Assembly: GCA_910577325.1 (NCBI GenBank)
Contig: CAJTMR010000007.1
Coordinates: forward strand, 74,593 to 138,592
DNA from: an uncultured Parabacteroides sp.
GTDB taxonomy: Bacteria > Bacteroidota > Bacteroidia > Bacteroidales > Tannerellaceae
Direction: 5' to 3'
DNA length: 64,000 nucleotides
This document shows positions 9,190-19,367 of the stretch, piece after piece (within the stretch, counting starts at the first letter, position 1; each line of letters begins with the position of its first letter). A model generated the notes under the pieces. It was not told the DNA's origin, searched no databases, and saw nothing but the letters and a program-made list of their open reading frames with translations. The translations under genes were made by a program, and so were the position numbers.

Positions 9190-9735
9190 ATGGCAACAAA
9201 AATTAGATTGCAGAGACACGGTCGCAAAAGCTACGCTTTTTACCAGATCGTAGTCGCAGACAGCAGGGCTCCACGTGATGGAAAGTTTATTGAAAGGATA
9301 GGTTCTTATAATCCGAACACTAATCCTGCTACAGTAGATTTGAACTTCGAAAGAGCTTTGTATTGGTTACAGGTAGGTGCACAACCTACAGATACCACTC
9401 GTAACATCCTTTCACGCGAAGGTGTTTGCTTGAAAAAGCATTTACTGGAAGGTGTCAAGAAAGGTGCATTCGACGAAGCAACTGCTGAAACTAAGTTTCA
9501 GGCTTGGTTGAAAGACAAAAAGGCTTCTGTTCAAGCAGTAAAAGACAAAGATAGCGAAGCTGCAAAAGTTATCGCCATCGCTCGTTTGGAAGCAGAAAAA
9601 GAAGCAAACAAGGCAAAAGCAGAAATCGTAGCTAAAAAGAAAGCAGAATTGGCTGCCGCTGAAGCTGCTAAACAAGCTGAAGAAGCTGCTGCCGCTCAGG
9701 CCGCTGAAGCTCCTGAAGCAGAAAGCGCTGAATAA
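9190..9735 (+). CDS. rpsP: 30S ribosomal protein S16
   Basis: Structural protein of the small ribosomal subunit. The first 80 or so residues are the canonical S16 fold (MATKIRLQRHGRKSYAFYQIVVADSRAPRDGKFIE...). The full 181 residues are about twice the length of the E. coli protein; the extra C-terminal half is a charged helix rich in A, K and E ending in an Ala/Glu-rich tail, as is known for Bacteroidetes S16. Single-gene unit: consensus promoter upstream and a strong intrinsic terminator 23 bp after the stop. Strongly biased, highly expressed codon use. Confidence 0.97.
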   Translation: MATKIRLQRHGRKSYAFYQIVVADSRAPRDGKFIERIGSYNPNTNPATVDLNFERALYWLQVGAQPTDTTRNILSREGVCLKKHLLEGVKKGAFDEATAETKFQAWLKDKKASVQAVKDKDSEAAKVIAIARLEAEKEANKAKAEIVAKKKAELAAAEAAKQAEEAAAAQAAEAPEAESAE

Positions 9736-9758
9736 TTCGGACTTTGCCAAAATAAAAG

Positions 9759-9788
9759 AGAGGACATTCCAAAGATGTCCTCTTTTTT
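9759..9788 (+). terminator. Intrinsic terminator of rpsP
   Basis: AGAGGACAT (9759-9767), 7-nt loop, ATGTCCTCT (9775-9783), then a run of T to 9788. Perfect 9-bp stem. Confidence 0.9.
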
Positions 9789-9896
9789 ATTATATATCCT
9801 CTACCTCTTCTCTAATATTTGAAAAAAAATGCCCGATCCTACAAGAGAACCAGGCATTCCAAATCACAACGCTTTCAATCGGTATATAAAGACTTT

Positions 9897-9943
9897 GAAT
9901 CTGTTTAAATGTTCTTCAGAATGAAGAACATTTAAACAGATTC
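9897..9943 (-). terminator. Long hairpin terminator after the thioredoxin gene
   Basis: Perfect 21-bp stem (9897-9917 and 9923-9943) with the 5-nt loop AGAAT, beginning immediately after the thioredoxin stop codon on the minus strand. The stem contains CTGTTTAAAT, also found in the inverted repeat at 48469-48536. Confidence 0.75.
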
Positions 9944-9944
9944 T

Positions 9945-10415
9945 TTATTTTTTAAGCAAGAAATTGTCTATCTGCTCCACAAACTGTTCTTTCGACAAAG
10001 CCCCCTGAGCAATCTGAGGTTTACCAGTCTTGGGTATGAACAGCAATGTCGGAATACTTTGTATGCCGAATGCCGAAGCCAATTCTTTTTCATCATCTAC
10101 ATTTATCTTATAAATGACAATATCATCCTTATATTGTACAGCCAGTTCTTTCAAGATCGGAGAGACTTTCTTGCAGGGGCCGCACCAGTCTGCATAGAAA
10201 TCAACAATAGCCGGTTTATTTCCTTCATATACCCATTGCGTCTGATTCTTTTCGTAATTATAGACTTTCAACAGAAAGTCCGCCTTATTCAAAGCAATCA
10301 CTTCCGCCTGTGCAGAGGACTTTTCCTTTTCATTCTTTTCCGGCTTGGCGGACATAGAGCAACTAAACAAAGTTAACGCAACCACAACTATCCATAGACT
10401 TTTGAAACTTCTCAT
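9945..10415 (-). CDS. Periplasm-facing thioredoxin-family lipoprotein
   Basis: 156 residues. Signal peptide with lipobox LFSC (Cys about residue 19), so the protein is exported and lipid anchored. A thioredoxin domain (about 55-156) carries the redox motif WCGPCKK, with the family cis-proline in SIPTLLF. Expected to reduce or exchange disulfides in envelope proteins; similar exported thioredoxins are known in Bacteroides. A -7-like TATTTTTG lies at 10448-10455 on the minus strand without a good -33. Monocistronic: a gap of about 80 bp separates it from the glycosidase gene upstream and a long hairpin follows the stop. Confidence 0.9.
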   Translation of the reverse strand: MRSFKSLWIVVVALTLFSCSMSAKPEKNEKEKSSAQAEVIALNKADFLLKVYNYEKNQTQWVYEGNKPAIVDFYADWCGPCKKVSPILKELAVQYKDDIVIYKINVDDEKELASAFGIQSIPTLLFIPKTGKPQIAQGALSKEQFVEQIDNFLLKK

Positions 10416-10496
10416 ATAACACTTTTATTATTTAATTATTAGTGATACAAAAATAGGAATAAAAACCCACAAATATCACATTCATTTCACAAAGAT

Positions 10497-11537
10497 TTAC
10501 TTCTTCTTCCGCTCGACAGGCGACGGAACTTTCTTTGCATACTTATCCCGGTCACAAACAATCTTTCCATCCACATATTCCAGCTCGGCCATCTGGATAG
10601 AGGCACGATGATAGTTCCAAGTACTCTCTTCCACTTCGATGCCATCCATTTTATAGGTTCGTCCCGGATGGGTAAAATAGAAGATAAAGGCACGGTCGCC
10701 GATCACAACGACATCACAATGCCTCCCCTGATCGAAATCGTCCGGACGGAGGCCCGGCTTGTTCAGGATTGTCGAGTTATAGGTCCAGTTAGCCGCATCG
10801 TCCGATTCGTAGCAATGCAAGCCGACATACCCCAAATTACATTCGTCGATGATGTTCCAGTATTTATTCTTCCAATAAAAGACGATCGGCCCTTTATGGG
10901 GAACGTCGTCGATCTCGCATTTGCCGGTAATTTTCCAGGTTGTCAGATCCTTGCTCACACCCGTATTCGTTTTGGAGTCGGGAGTCTTATACCACATCTT
11001 CCACGTCCCGTCCGGCATCCGGAAGGCCGAAGCGTCGATGCAACCATGCGTGCCCTCTATTTCCTCCACCAGGTCCCAGTTCATCAGATCCTTGCTTTTG
11101 TAGAAGACGAGCCGTGCATCTCCGCCCCAGAAAGGATGGATGCCGGGGATAAAGGTGACGATCATATAATAGGTATCCTTGTGCCTGAATACATCGGGAG
11201 CCCAGAAAGTGCTCTGCCCCTGCATCGGTTCCGGCAAGTTCGCCGTTCCGACATAATACCAGCTTTTGCCATTGTTTTTAGTGGCGGCGATTCCGACCTT
11301 GCTTCCGTACACACATGCCACCTCCTGCAAATTAGGGACATTGGCACGGCGTTGGGTGTAAAACATCCACCACTCCTGACGTTCTTCATTCCATTCAAGC
11401 GTCGGATCAGTCGGACCGTCATAGATCGGGCAACGGAACAAAGGAGCCGGCGCATGTTCGATGTCAAACGGTTTATCCTGTGCAAAAACGCTCGTCCCGC
11501 AAAACAGGATCATCAACATATATACTATTCTTTTCAT
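10497..11537 (-). CDS. Exported five-bladed beta-propeller glycosidase (GH43/GH32/GH117-like)
   Basis: 346 residues from the ATG at 11537, chosen because MKRIVYMLMILFCGTSVFAQ is a signal peptide; an in-frame ATG at 11564 would add nine residues before it. The body has repeated propeller-type blades: DPTLEWNEERQEWWMFYT, STFWAPDVFRHKDTYYMIVT, IDASAFRMPDGTWKMWYKT and GPIVFYWKNKYWNII. Acidic residues placed at blade starts (DPTLEW, APDVF, IDASAF) fit clan GH-F/GH-J catalysis, but I cannot place the exact family. It follows the GH2 gene by 35 bp as the last gene of PUL 1, so it probably trims the same glycan in the periplasm. Confidence 0.75.
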   Translation of the reverse strand: MKRIVYMLMILFCGTSVFAQDKPFDIEHAPAPLFRCPIYDGPTDPTLEWNEERQEWWMFYTQRRANVPNLQEVACVYGSKVGIAATKNNGKSWYYVGTANLPEPMQGQSTFWAPDVFRHKDTYYMIVTFIPGIHPFWGGDARLVFYKSKDLMNWDLVEEIEGTHGCIDASAFRMPDGTWKMWYKTPDSKTNTGVSKDLTTWKITGKCEIDDVPHKGPIVFYWKNKYWNIIDECNLGYVGLHCYESDDAANWTYNSTILNKPGLRPDDFDQGRHCDVVVIGDRAFIFYFTHPGRTYKMDGIEVEESTWNYHRASIQMAELEYVDGKIVCDRDKYAKKVPSPVERKKK

Positions 11538-11572
11538 GCTATTCAGATTATACGTGTTATACATTATATATA

Positions 11573-14488
11573 TTAGTAAAGCGAAAATTCTCCTAAGCCG
11601 GCACGTCCTTCGGAAACATTCCCGATTGTCAAACGGATATATTTCAATTCACGGTCGACCGTCATCGGTTTGAAATCCCATCCCGTACATTCCCGTTCGT
11701 ACAGGAGTTCCCAATGTTCGCCATCCTCGGAGGTTTCGACCTTATGGGTATAGGATGAACTATCTTTCTGGAAAAGGATACGGCAGGCTGCCACATAAGC
11801 CGGACGTTCCAAGACCAAAGTAACCGTCTGCGGCAACCGGTCTTCCCCGGCAATCCACCAGGTATGGTCGTCATTGTCGATCAGGTTTGAAGCAGGATAC
11901 CCGTTCTGGCTGCTCCCTACCCGGACGGACGCGATCTTCAGACGGGGTTTCTCCAAAATACGCTTCTGCCAGGAAGAAGGTTTCACCACTACATTGTCTT
12001 CTTCATTTCCGGTAAAGGGAGCATGTTTTCCGTCCGGCAGGAACCTTCCTTCGAACGGCTTCGTCATGATTTCGGCTTCACCGCAAGACAGACCTTCCGC
12101 CGTTACCCTTATCATAATCTTTCCGGCTTTCTTTGTCGTACGGACAAAAGCAAAACCAACGCCTCCTTCCACCTTTTGCGGGTTGATACCGATACGGCTG
12201 ATCGTGTCTCCGACCAGCGTCCCTTCACCTGACACCTGAATCCGGATTTCCTGTCCAGAGTTGCAGACCAAAGAACCATTCTTGTCACAGACCTTAAAGT
12301 AGACAGGGATCATATCCGAACCGTCGGCAACAGGGGCAATGCCATCCGTCTTGATATCCACAATCAGACGAGCGGCTTTTTCCGGAGTGCTCACGCTATG
12401 GGTCGCCACAACCTTTCCGTCAACCAGGGCTTCCGCCTTTAATGTTCCGGCTTCATATCCTCCGGCATTAAAGACGAACACCGGGCTACCGCCCTTTTCC
12501 ACTACCGGACGGTACAGCGGTGTCCGTTCCGCCCGTGTCTGAATCCCGACCAGCTTCTCATTACGATAAAGACGGACTTCGTCGCAGTTGGAAAAAACAG
12601 TTATATCCGTTGTAGACGAAGCGAAATCTTCCGAAGCATTATAGGATGCGATATGAACCATAGGTCCTTCATAGAGTCCCGGCTCCGAGATCGATTTATC
12701 TCGCATACTTTGCAACATGAAGTAACTGAATTTCGGATACCGGTTGATATCCACCACGCCGCTATACATCGTTTCGTCCTGGCTTCCCCGCGCATAGTCA
12801 TTGTAACTCCAAACAAAATGGCCACCCATATGCGGATTGGCATCCAACATGCACCAATCAAAATAGCCTTTACCGTTCAACTGCTCGATACGGCTACGGC
12901 ATTGGCGCATCTGCTCCTCCTCGCTTTCTTTCAGGCTGACACGCGGCTTTTCGCCCACGCCATCTCCCCATTCGCGGGTAAACAAAGGCTTGACCACTAT
13001 AAAATCTTCCGGATAATTACTCATCACATCCCCGTCTTTCGGGAACTTAGAAACCTGCTTATAAAAGACATCGTAATAAGGTTCCATATCCGCATGGCCG
13101 AAATAATCGCCTGCGGTGTACATCTGGTCACCCGGATATTCGGCATGCGAGAGTTCAAAAATTTCTTTTGCCAAAGAGACCGGATAGCGGGATTCGTTCA
13201 AAGCCGTTTCCCACAAGACAACGGAAGGATGGTTCCGGTCACGACGGATCATCTGGCGTCCGATCTCATAAAGCCGCTTGATAAAGGTCGAATCCGGATT
13301 ATAGAACTGCCAGCCCGGAATACATTCGACCACCAACAAACCATATCGGTCGCAGGCATCCAAGAAAGCCGGATCGTTCGGGTAATGGGCGGCACGAACC
13401 GCGTTATAACCACCGCGTTTCAGGTCGATCACATCCCGCACCTGCATCGAGTTGGAGGCGGCATCCCCGACATTGGCAAAAGCCTGATGGCGATTGGCCC
13501 CGCGCATATACAGTTTTTCTCCGTTGATAAAGAATCCTTCCTCGGCCGTGTACCGGATCGTACGAATACCGATCTTCTTAACCTTTTCATCCAGGACTTT
13601 ATCGCCCGATATCAATTGGGTACGCAACGTATAGAGGTGAGGCGTATAAGGATGCCATAACGCAGGTTGATCAACAACAAGGTCCTGCTCCACCGTCTTG
13701 TCCGATTGCTTTAACAAGGTGACCGGTGTTTCAGCCTCAACGACAATACGGCCTGTCGAATCGACCAGTTGCGAGAAAACGGAAAGCGTTTCATCTCTGT
13801 CGGTCAAATTCCGGACATGTGTGGCAATATGCGTTCTTGCTTTCTCCTTTGCCACTTCGGGGAAAGTCACGAACTGGCCGCCGCCGGCTACTTTGTTCTC
13901 CTGTAAAGGATCTGTTATATAAATCTTATCCGTAATCACCATCCGGACATCCCGGTAGATACCGCTATAATAGTAGAAATCCATTTTATCCTGCGGCTTT
14001 CCCGGAGGTGTCAGCGGGTCATGCTCTGCAGACACACGGACAGCCAAGACATTATTGCCGTCCCAATCGATGCGGTCTGTAAGGTCTGCGACAAATCCCA
14101 TATAACCGCCGTGATGATCCGTAACCTTTTGGCCGTTCAGATAAACATCGCAATTCGTCATCACTCCTTCGAAAGAGACAACGATGCGTTTATCCTTATA
14201 TTTTACAGGCAGTTTGAAATAACGGCGATACCAACCAACCCCGTCATAAATGGAGTTTCCGCCACAATGTTTCGTTTCCAATTGCATGATATGAGGCAGG
14301 GCGACAGGCATCCATCCGGAATCATCCAAACCCGTCCGGCTCCCTTCCGCCACATCTCCCCGGTAAAAAGCCCAATCGGTATTCATATCCAGGACTTCCC
14401 GAGCGGACGAAGCCGGCGCATTGCAACTATATCCCAACACCACACAAACGAATAATAAAATAAAAGAGAATGTTCGATAATGCTTCAT
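11573..14488 (-). CDS. Glycoside hydrolase family 2 lipoprotein with C-terminal F5/8-type domain
   Basis: 971 residues, beta-galactosidase-like. Lipobox LGYSC near residue 22. Order of domains: sugar-binding jelly roll (about 35-190, with WYRRYFKLP and YSGIYRDV), Ig-like domain, TIM barrel (about 300-620), DUF4982-like Ig domain (about 640-720), and a discoidin (F5/8 type C) domain at 840-971. Catalytic candidates are E432 in ALNES (acid/base) and E506 in FTREWGD (nucleophile). Specificity could be galactosidase, glucuronidase or another GH2 activity. Second enzyme of PUL 1, downstream of SusD after a hairpin, suggesting partly reduced read-through from the transport genes. Confidence 0.9.
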   Translation of the reverse strand: MKHYRTFSFILLFVCVVLGYSCNAPASSAREVLDMNTDWAFYRGDVAEGSRTGLDDSGWMPVALPHIMQLETKHCGGNSIYDGVGWYRRYFKLPVKYKDKRIVVSFEGVMTNCDVYLNGQKVTDHHGGYMGFVADLTDRIDWDGNNVLAVRVSAEHDPLTPPGKPQDKMDFYYYSGIYRDVRMVITDKIYITDPLQENKVAGGGQFVTFPEVAKEKARTHIATHVRNLTDRDETLSVFSQLVDSTGRIVVEAETPVTLLKQSDKTVEQDLVVDQPALWHPYTPHLYTLRTQLISGDKVLDEKVKKIGIRTIRYTAEEGFFINGEKLYMRGANRHQAFANVGDAASNSMQVRDVIDLKRGGYNAVRAAHYPNDPAFLDACDRYGLLVVECIPGWQFYNPDSTFIKRLYEIGRQMIRRDRNHPSVVLWETALNESRYPVSLAKEIFELSHAEYPGDQMYTAGDYFGHADMEPYYDVFYKQVSKFPKDGDVMSNYPEDFIVVKPLFTREWGDGVGEKPRVSLKESEEEQMRQCRSRIEQLNGKGYFDWCMLDANPHMGGHFVWSYNDYARGSQDETMYSGVVDINRYPKFSYFMLQSMRDKSISEPGLYEGPMVHIASYNASEDFASSTTDITVFSNCDEVRLYRNEKLVGIQTRAERTPLYRPVVEKGGSPVFVFNAGGYEAGTLKAEALVDGKVVATHSVSTPEKAARLIVDIKTDGIAPVADGSDMIPVYFKVCDKNGSLVCNSGQEIRIQVSGEGTLVGDTISRIGINPQKVEGGVGFAFVRTTKKAGKIMIRVTAEGLSCGEAEIMTKPFEGRFLPDGKHAPFTGNEEDNVVVKPSSWQKRILEKPRLKIASVRVGSSQNGYPASNLIDNDDHTWWIAGEDRLPQTVTLVLERPAYVAACRILFQKDSSSYTHKVETSEDGEHWELLYERECTGWDFKPMTVDRELKYIRLTIGNVSEGRAGLGEFSLY

Positions 14489-14518
14489 GCTATTTTAGTG
14501 TTTTTCTATACAAAGGAA

Positions 14519-14551
14519 AGGGATATATTGGATTATTTCCAATATATCCCT
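14519..14551 (-). terminator. Hairpin between SusD and GH2 of PUL 1
   Basis: Perfect 14-bp stem (AGGGATATATTGGA, loop TTATT, then the complement). On the minus strand it is followed by a T-rich stretch interrupted by CC, so it may be a partial terminator or a processing stop that lowers expression of the enzymes relative to SusC/SusD. Confidence 0.6.
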
Positions 14552-14581
14552 CTTAAAACATGATAAATATATCAGTTTCTA

Positions 14582-16189
14582 TTAATAACCGTCATTCTGT
14601 TTAAGCTGATCATTTTTATCCATCGCACTTTGCGGTATAGGCAAATAACGATGGAACGGTTTGAAAGTACGTTCTTCCACTAATTCGCTACCCGTAATGA
14701 CAGCACGTTTTGCCGGGTCCGCTTCATTTGTATCGATCGTACCTGTGATCGCCATCAACGGAGCGTTCAAAACCGTTTCAGCCACCATCTTGCCACTGGT
14801 ATCTTTCCAACGGATGATATCCAAACGGCGAAGGCCTTCACCAGCCAATTCGACAGAACGTTCGCGACGGATCAATTCACGCAACATTTCCTTTGAACCA
14901 TATTTACTCTGATCCACATTCGGCATACCAACACGATTACGGATCTGATTCAACAAGCCATACACTTCGGCAGACGGACCGTTCAACTCATTTTCGGCTT
15001 CCGCATAGCTCAACAACACTTCTGCATAACGGAAAATGATCGGCTGGCAATTGGTAGACCAAACATCATTATACTGAGACATCGGAGCCAAATACTTCGC
15101 CCAAGTCAAACGAGTCTTAGAACAGTTGTTCGCGCCATTGTTATTGGGATTAGCCGATCCGTCAGGCAACATCTTGTCTAATGTGTTCAAAATATTACCA
15201 TTCCAATCCATACCCGGATAAAGAACCGTCATAGCCATACGCGGGTCACGGTTAGCAAACGGATGAGCAGCGTCATACCCACTACCGGCTTCTTCCTTGG
15301 TCAAACCATTGCTCATTTCATAAGTATCGATCAGATTTTGTGTCGGAACCATCGAAGACCAACCACCGTCACCATTGTTATACATGGTAGCGATCATCCA
15401 GTTTGAATACAAGTTTTCGTCATGTTGAACAGCCGCGATGATCTCCTTTGAATTTTGTCCGGCCACCATAAAGAGGTTTTCGAAGCTTGGGTCCAGTTCA
15501 TACTGCCCCAAATCCATGATTGCCTTGGCAGCATCTTTGGCCAACTGAAAATCCGAATAGAACATGGCAGCACGCATCTTCAATGCCAACGCCGTACCTT
15601 TTGCGATATACCCACTGGCTTTCGGTACATTGTTCAGTATCGAAACAGCCTCATCCAGTTCATCATAGATGAATTTCTTCACCTCTTCTTCCGTGTTACG
15701 CGGTACTTTTGCCTCCTCGGCAGTTTCGTATGAATCGATAATGGCAACACCTCCATACAACCAGTTCATCAAGAAATACTGATAAGCACGGATTGTTTTT
15801 ACCTGCCCTTTCATATCATTTTTCTTGGCAGCATCGGCAAAGTCTATTCCTTCGATATTTTTCAGGAAGTCGTTGCAACGACGGATCATTCCAAAAGAAT
15901 AATAGTTGGCAACACTTCCGGTTGAAGTCATCGTACCTGCACCAATTTCCCTCCAACCTTCATGTGGATGGAAATTAAAACCGAAATCAGAAGCACAATC
16001 CCAATATAAAATACCAGTCTCATCCGCCCATCCGTCATAACATCCGATCAAGAACTTCTCGGCATCTCCTTCTGTCTTCCAAGTCGTAGCCGGAGACAAT
16101 GCATCCAATGGAGCCGTATCCAGAAAATCCGAACAAGAAGTCCCGAAAAGCGCCATTCCTGACAACATATATACTAATAATCGTTTCAT
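14582..16189 (-). CDS. SusD/RagB family outer-membrane glycan-binding lipoprotein (PUL 1)
   Basis: 535 residues. Signal peptide with lipobox GTSC (Cys19) followed by SDFLDTAPLDALSPATTWKT, the typical mature SusD start. The TPR-like fold segments (ETAEEAKVPRNTEEEVKKFIYDELDEAV) and the C-terminal region IIFRYAEVLLSYAEAENEL and RRLDIIRWKD are family hallmarks. It forms the lid over the SusC pore and binds the oligosaccharide. It follows SusC by 36 bp, in the same minus-strand transcript. Confidence 0.96.
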   Translation of the reverse strand: MKRLLVYMLSGMALFGTSCSDFLDTAPLDALSPATTWKTEGDAEKFLIGCYDGWADETGILYWDCASDFGFNFHPHEGWREIGAGTMTSTGSVANYYSFGMIRRCNDFLKNIEGIDFADAAKKNDMKGQVKTIRAYQYFLMNWLYGGVAIIDSYETAEEAKVPRNTEEEVKKFIYDELDEAVSILNNVPKASGYIAKGTALALKMRAAMFYSDFQLAKDAAKAIMDLGQYELDPSFENLFMVAGQNSKEIIAAVQHDENLYSNWMIATMYNNGDGGWSSMVPTQNLIDTYEMSNGLTKEEAGSGYDAAHPFANRDPRMAMTVLYPGMDWNGNILNTLDKMLPDGSANPNNNGANNCSKTRLTWAKYLAPMSQYNDVWSTNCQPIIFRYAEVLLSYAEAENELNGPSAEVYGLLNQIRNRVGMPNVDQSKYGSKEMLRELIRRERSVELAGEGLRRLDIIRWKDTSGKMVAETVLNAPLMAITGTIDTNEADPAKRAVITGSELVEERTFKPFHRYLPIPQSAMDKNDQLKQNDGY

Positions 16190-16225
16190 ATTTATATCAA
16201 TCTTTTTAATCCTAATTTTAAACTA

Positions 16226-19200
16226 TCAGAAAGTTAAATTCACCCCGAAAGCATGTGTCTGTGTCAACGGGAAGCTGGAAGCACGTTCGTCTCCGATTTC
16301 AGGATCGACACTTACAAGCATATTGTGGATCGTAAACAAATTTTCCACAGAATAGTAGAAACGGACATTTTCAATACCTGCCGATTTCAACAAATTCTTC
16401 GGAAGCGAATAACCGAATTGCAAGTTCTTCATACGCAAATAGCTGGAATTTTGAACCCAGAAAGTAGAAGTCGTATAGTTATTCGATGTCTCGTCATAAG
16501 CAACACGAGGCATCGTTGCATTCTTGTTTTCCGGCGTCCATGCATCCAACCAGACAGTTGCCGGATGCGAGTCATCGCCCGCAAAATAGCCAGTCACCTC
16601 TTTGTTAATCAAACGGCTGACGCCGGCAGCCCCCGTAAAGGTCATCGACAAGTCGAAGTTCTTATATGCTGCGTTCAAATTCAAGCCGAATGTAAACTTC
16701 GGATCTGTAGAACCTGCCAACACACGGTCGTCAGCATCAATCTTACCATCGCCGTTGGCATCCTGATAGATCAAGTCACCACCTTTAAACTTCTTAGAAA
16801 ACGGATAGCCTGGTTGTCCGGAATATTTATCCATCCAAGCCTGTGCAGCTTCATCTGATTCAAAGAAACCGTCTACCTTATAAACACGATAGGTATTCAA
16901 TGCTTCACCGATACGGCGCACCTTACTGCCGTTATTCGGATCAACCATATCTCTGCCACCATCAGACAATCCTAAATCTTGCAGGATGTTCTTGTTATAA
17001 GCAAAGTTTCCGTTTGCCCCGAAAGACCAGTCACCCCATTTGTTGTTATAGCTCAGAATAACTTCCACACCACGATTGGACATTTCACCGACATTATCCT
17101 TATAAGCGCCCAAACCAAATTCCTGCGGAACAGGCACATCCATGATAATACCGGTTGTCTTGCGGTCATAATAATCGAAAGTAACATTGATCTTGTTATT
17201 GAGTGTCGCATCGAAACCAAGTCCCCAAGTACGGGATTTTTCCCAAGAGATGGAAGCCAATTTGTAGTCCTTTTGGTAATAACCACCCAGCAAAGAACCA
17301 CCGAACGGATAGTTAGCGTCCAAATTATACGTGTTCATCCACGGATAATAATCATCCAACGCACTCTGGTTACCCAACAGACCCCAAGAAGCACGCACCT
17401 TCAGGTTGTTCAACCAGTCTTTCGTATTTTCCATGAAACCCTCTTCACTCAAGCGCCATGCACCGGAAAAAGAAGGAAAGTATCCCCAACGGTTGCCTTC
17501 AGCAAATCGAGAAGAAGCATCCGCACGGATATTGGCCTCAAACAGATATTTGCCTGCATAATCATAATTGACACGGCCGAACCAAGAGATCATCGCCAAT
17601 TCGCGCGTGAACCCTTCATTCTTCTGCGTAGCGGCATCCCCGGCATTCATATCCGTCAAATCGTTTGTCGGGAAGTTCTTGCGTTCCGCTTTATTTTCGC
17701 GATAGTCATACTTTTCCGTATGCCAACCGGCCATTGCTTTCAGACCGTGTTCGCCAAACTGCTTGTCGTAGTTCAACAAAGCATCTAAAGTGGCACGATG
17801 CCAACCATAGAAGTTTTCATTCAACTTGTTCGGGTCCGATTTCTTGTTCGGGTTATATTGGATGAATTTCTGGAACGCACGATAATGCTGCTGGTTGTTC
17901 ACATACGAACCGGTCAACGTTGCCACCAATCCGTCCATAATCTTATAGTCGGCCGACAATGTACCGGAGAAATTCTGGTTCTTACGGTCTACCGTCTGGT
18001 CCACGTCCAACCAGGCAATCGGGCTACCGTCACTGATCGTACCCCACGTACCATCCTCATAACGGCTGACGATCCACGGTGCGATACGGTTCAACTGACG
18101 AATGATCTGGTCAGAGCTACCACCGGCATAAGAAGAGTTCGGGTCGGAATAATCATTCTTAATATAAGCCAGATTTAAACGGACATTCAAACGTTCATTC
18201 AACTTCATGTCCAAATTGGTACGAGCGTTGAACTGCTGACGTTCGGCATTCGGCAATATACCGGTTTGTCCCAAATAACCGACAGATCCCATATATCTGA
18301 CGTTCTCCGTGCCTCCACTGACATTGACATTATGCGAGTGCTGTACCCCTGTTTGATAAGCCTCGTCATACCAATCCGTGTTCGGATGCGTATAAGGCGA
18401 AGAACCGTCTTTGAATTTCTGAAGATCCGTGTCACTGAAACGCGGAGTCAACTTTTCGGCTGCCATGGACTGGTTATACAACCGCGCATAGTCGTAAGAA
18501 CTGATACGGTCTATCATTTCCGTCGGTTTCTGGAAACCGACATATCCATTATAAGAAATACGCGGTTTACCTGTCTTACCACGTTTCGTCGTAATCAAGA
18601 TAACCCCATTGGAAGCTTTAGATCCGTAGATGGCAGCCGAAGCGGCATCTTTCAAAACGGAAATACTTTCGATATCGTTCGGATCGACAGAGTTCATCGT
18701 ACCCGTTTCGATGCCATCCACCAAAATATAAGGGTCAGCCGTGTTTAACGTACCGACACCACGCACGCGGATCGTACCTCCATCCTGTCCCGGGCGGCCA
18801 CCGCCGGAAGTCACCTGAACACCCGGCATAGTACCCTGCAGAGCGGTTGAAACGTTTTGCACAGGGCGGTTTTCCAATGCTTTGCTGTCAATCTGGGAAA
18901 CTGCTCCGGTCATGTTTACCTTCTTCTGCGTACCGTAACCGACCACCACGACTTCTTCCAATTTCTGCGTGTCGTCTTTCAACTTCACGTTCAACGAAGC
19001 TTGTCCCGCATAAGGAATTTCCTGAGTCAAATAACCGATATAGGAGATCTGAATAATATCTCCATTTTTCAAACCTTCCAATACAAAATTTCCATCCATA
19101 TCGGTTACCATACCGTTTGTCGTACCTTTTACAAGAACGGAGGCGCCGACTACAGGTCCGAAATCATCGCTTACTGTTCCTTTCACACTTTTCTGTTGCT

Positions 19201-19312
19201 GAGAAATGCCAACTTTAGGGGTTGCCATACGATCAACTGCATACACTGTTCCACCCGAACATAACGCAACCGACAATAGCAAAAAGCTGACTGGTCTTGC
19301 GATTTTCAACAT
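16226..19312 (-). CDS. SusC/RagA TonB-dependent transporter (PUL 1)
   Basis: 1,028 residues from the ATG at 19312; an upstream TTG at 19318 is less likely because the paralogue at 20265 also begins MLKIARPVS. Signal peptide (1-25), carboxypeptidase-D-like domain (about 40-120, GTVSDDFGPVVGASVLVKGTT), TonB box region EEVVVVGYGTQKK, plug with the SusC motif DIESISVLKDAASAAIYGSKASNGVILITTK, then a 22-strand barrel. Imports oligosaccharides across the outer membrane using TonB energy. Two AGTTCT dyads lie 56 and 132 bp upstream. Its first 120 residues and leader closely resemble the divergent SusC, indicating duplication. Confidence 0.97.
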   Translation of the reverse strand: MLKIARPVSFLLLSVALCSGGTVYAVDRMATPKVGISQQQKSVKGTVSDDFGPVVGASVLVKGTTNGMVTDMDGNFVLEGLKNGDIIQISYIGYLTQEIPYAGQASLNVKLKDDTQKLEEVVVVGYGTQKKVNMTGAVSQIDSKALENRPVQNVSTALQGTMPGVQVTSGGGRPGQDGGTIRVRGVGTLNTADPYILVDGIETGTMNSVDPNDIESISVLKDAASAAIYGSKASNGVILITTKRGKTGKPRISYNGYVGFQKPTEMIDRISSYDYARLYNQSMAAEKLTPRFSDTDLQKFKDGSSPYTHPNTDWYDEAYQTGVQHSHNVNVSGGTENVRYMGSVGYLGQTGILPNAERQQFNARTNLDMKLNERLNVRLNLAYIKNDYSDPNSSYAGGSSDQIIRQLNRIAPWIVSRYEDGTWGTISDGSPIAWLDVDQTVDRKNQNFSGTLSADYKIMDGLVATLTGSYVNNQQHYRAFQKFIQYNPNKKSDPNKLNENFYGWHRATLDALLNYDKQFGEHGLKAMAGWHTEKYDYRENKAERKNFPTNDLTDMNAGDAATQKNEGFTRELAMISWFGRVNYDYAGKYLFEANIRADASSRFAEGNRWGYFPSFSGAWRLSEEGFMENTKDWLNNLKVRASWGLLGNQSALDDYYPWMNTYNLDANYPFGGSLLGGYYQKDYKLASISWEKSRTWGLGFDATLNNKINVTFDYYDRKTTGIIMDVPVPQEFGLGAYKDNVGEMSNRGVEVILSYNNKWGDWSFGANGNFAYNKNILQDLGLSDGGRDMVDPNNGSKVRRIGEALNTYRVYKVDGFFESDEAAQAWMDKYSGQPGYPFSKKFKGGDLIYQDANGDGKIDADDRVLAGSTDPKFTFGLNLNAAYKNFDLSMTFTGAAGVSRLINKEVTGYFAGDDSHPATVWLDAWTPENKNATMPRVAYDETSNNYTTSTFWVQNSSYLRMKNLQFGYSLPKNLLKSAGIENVRFYYSVENLFTIHNMLVSVDPEIGDERASSFPLTQTHAFGVNLTF

Positions 19313-19367
19313 ACTCAATTTTTTTTGTTTAATAATAGATAGTTAGATTGAATCCAGGTCTTAACAC

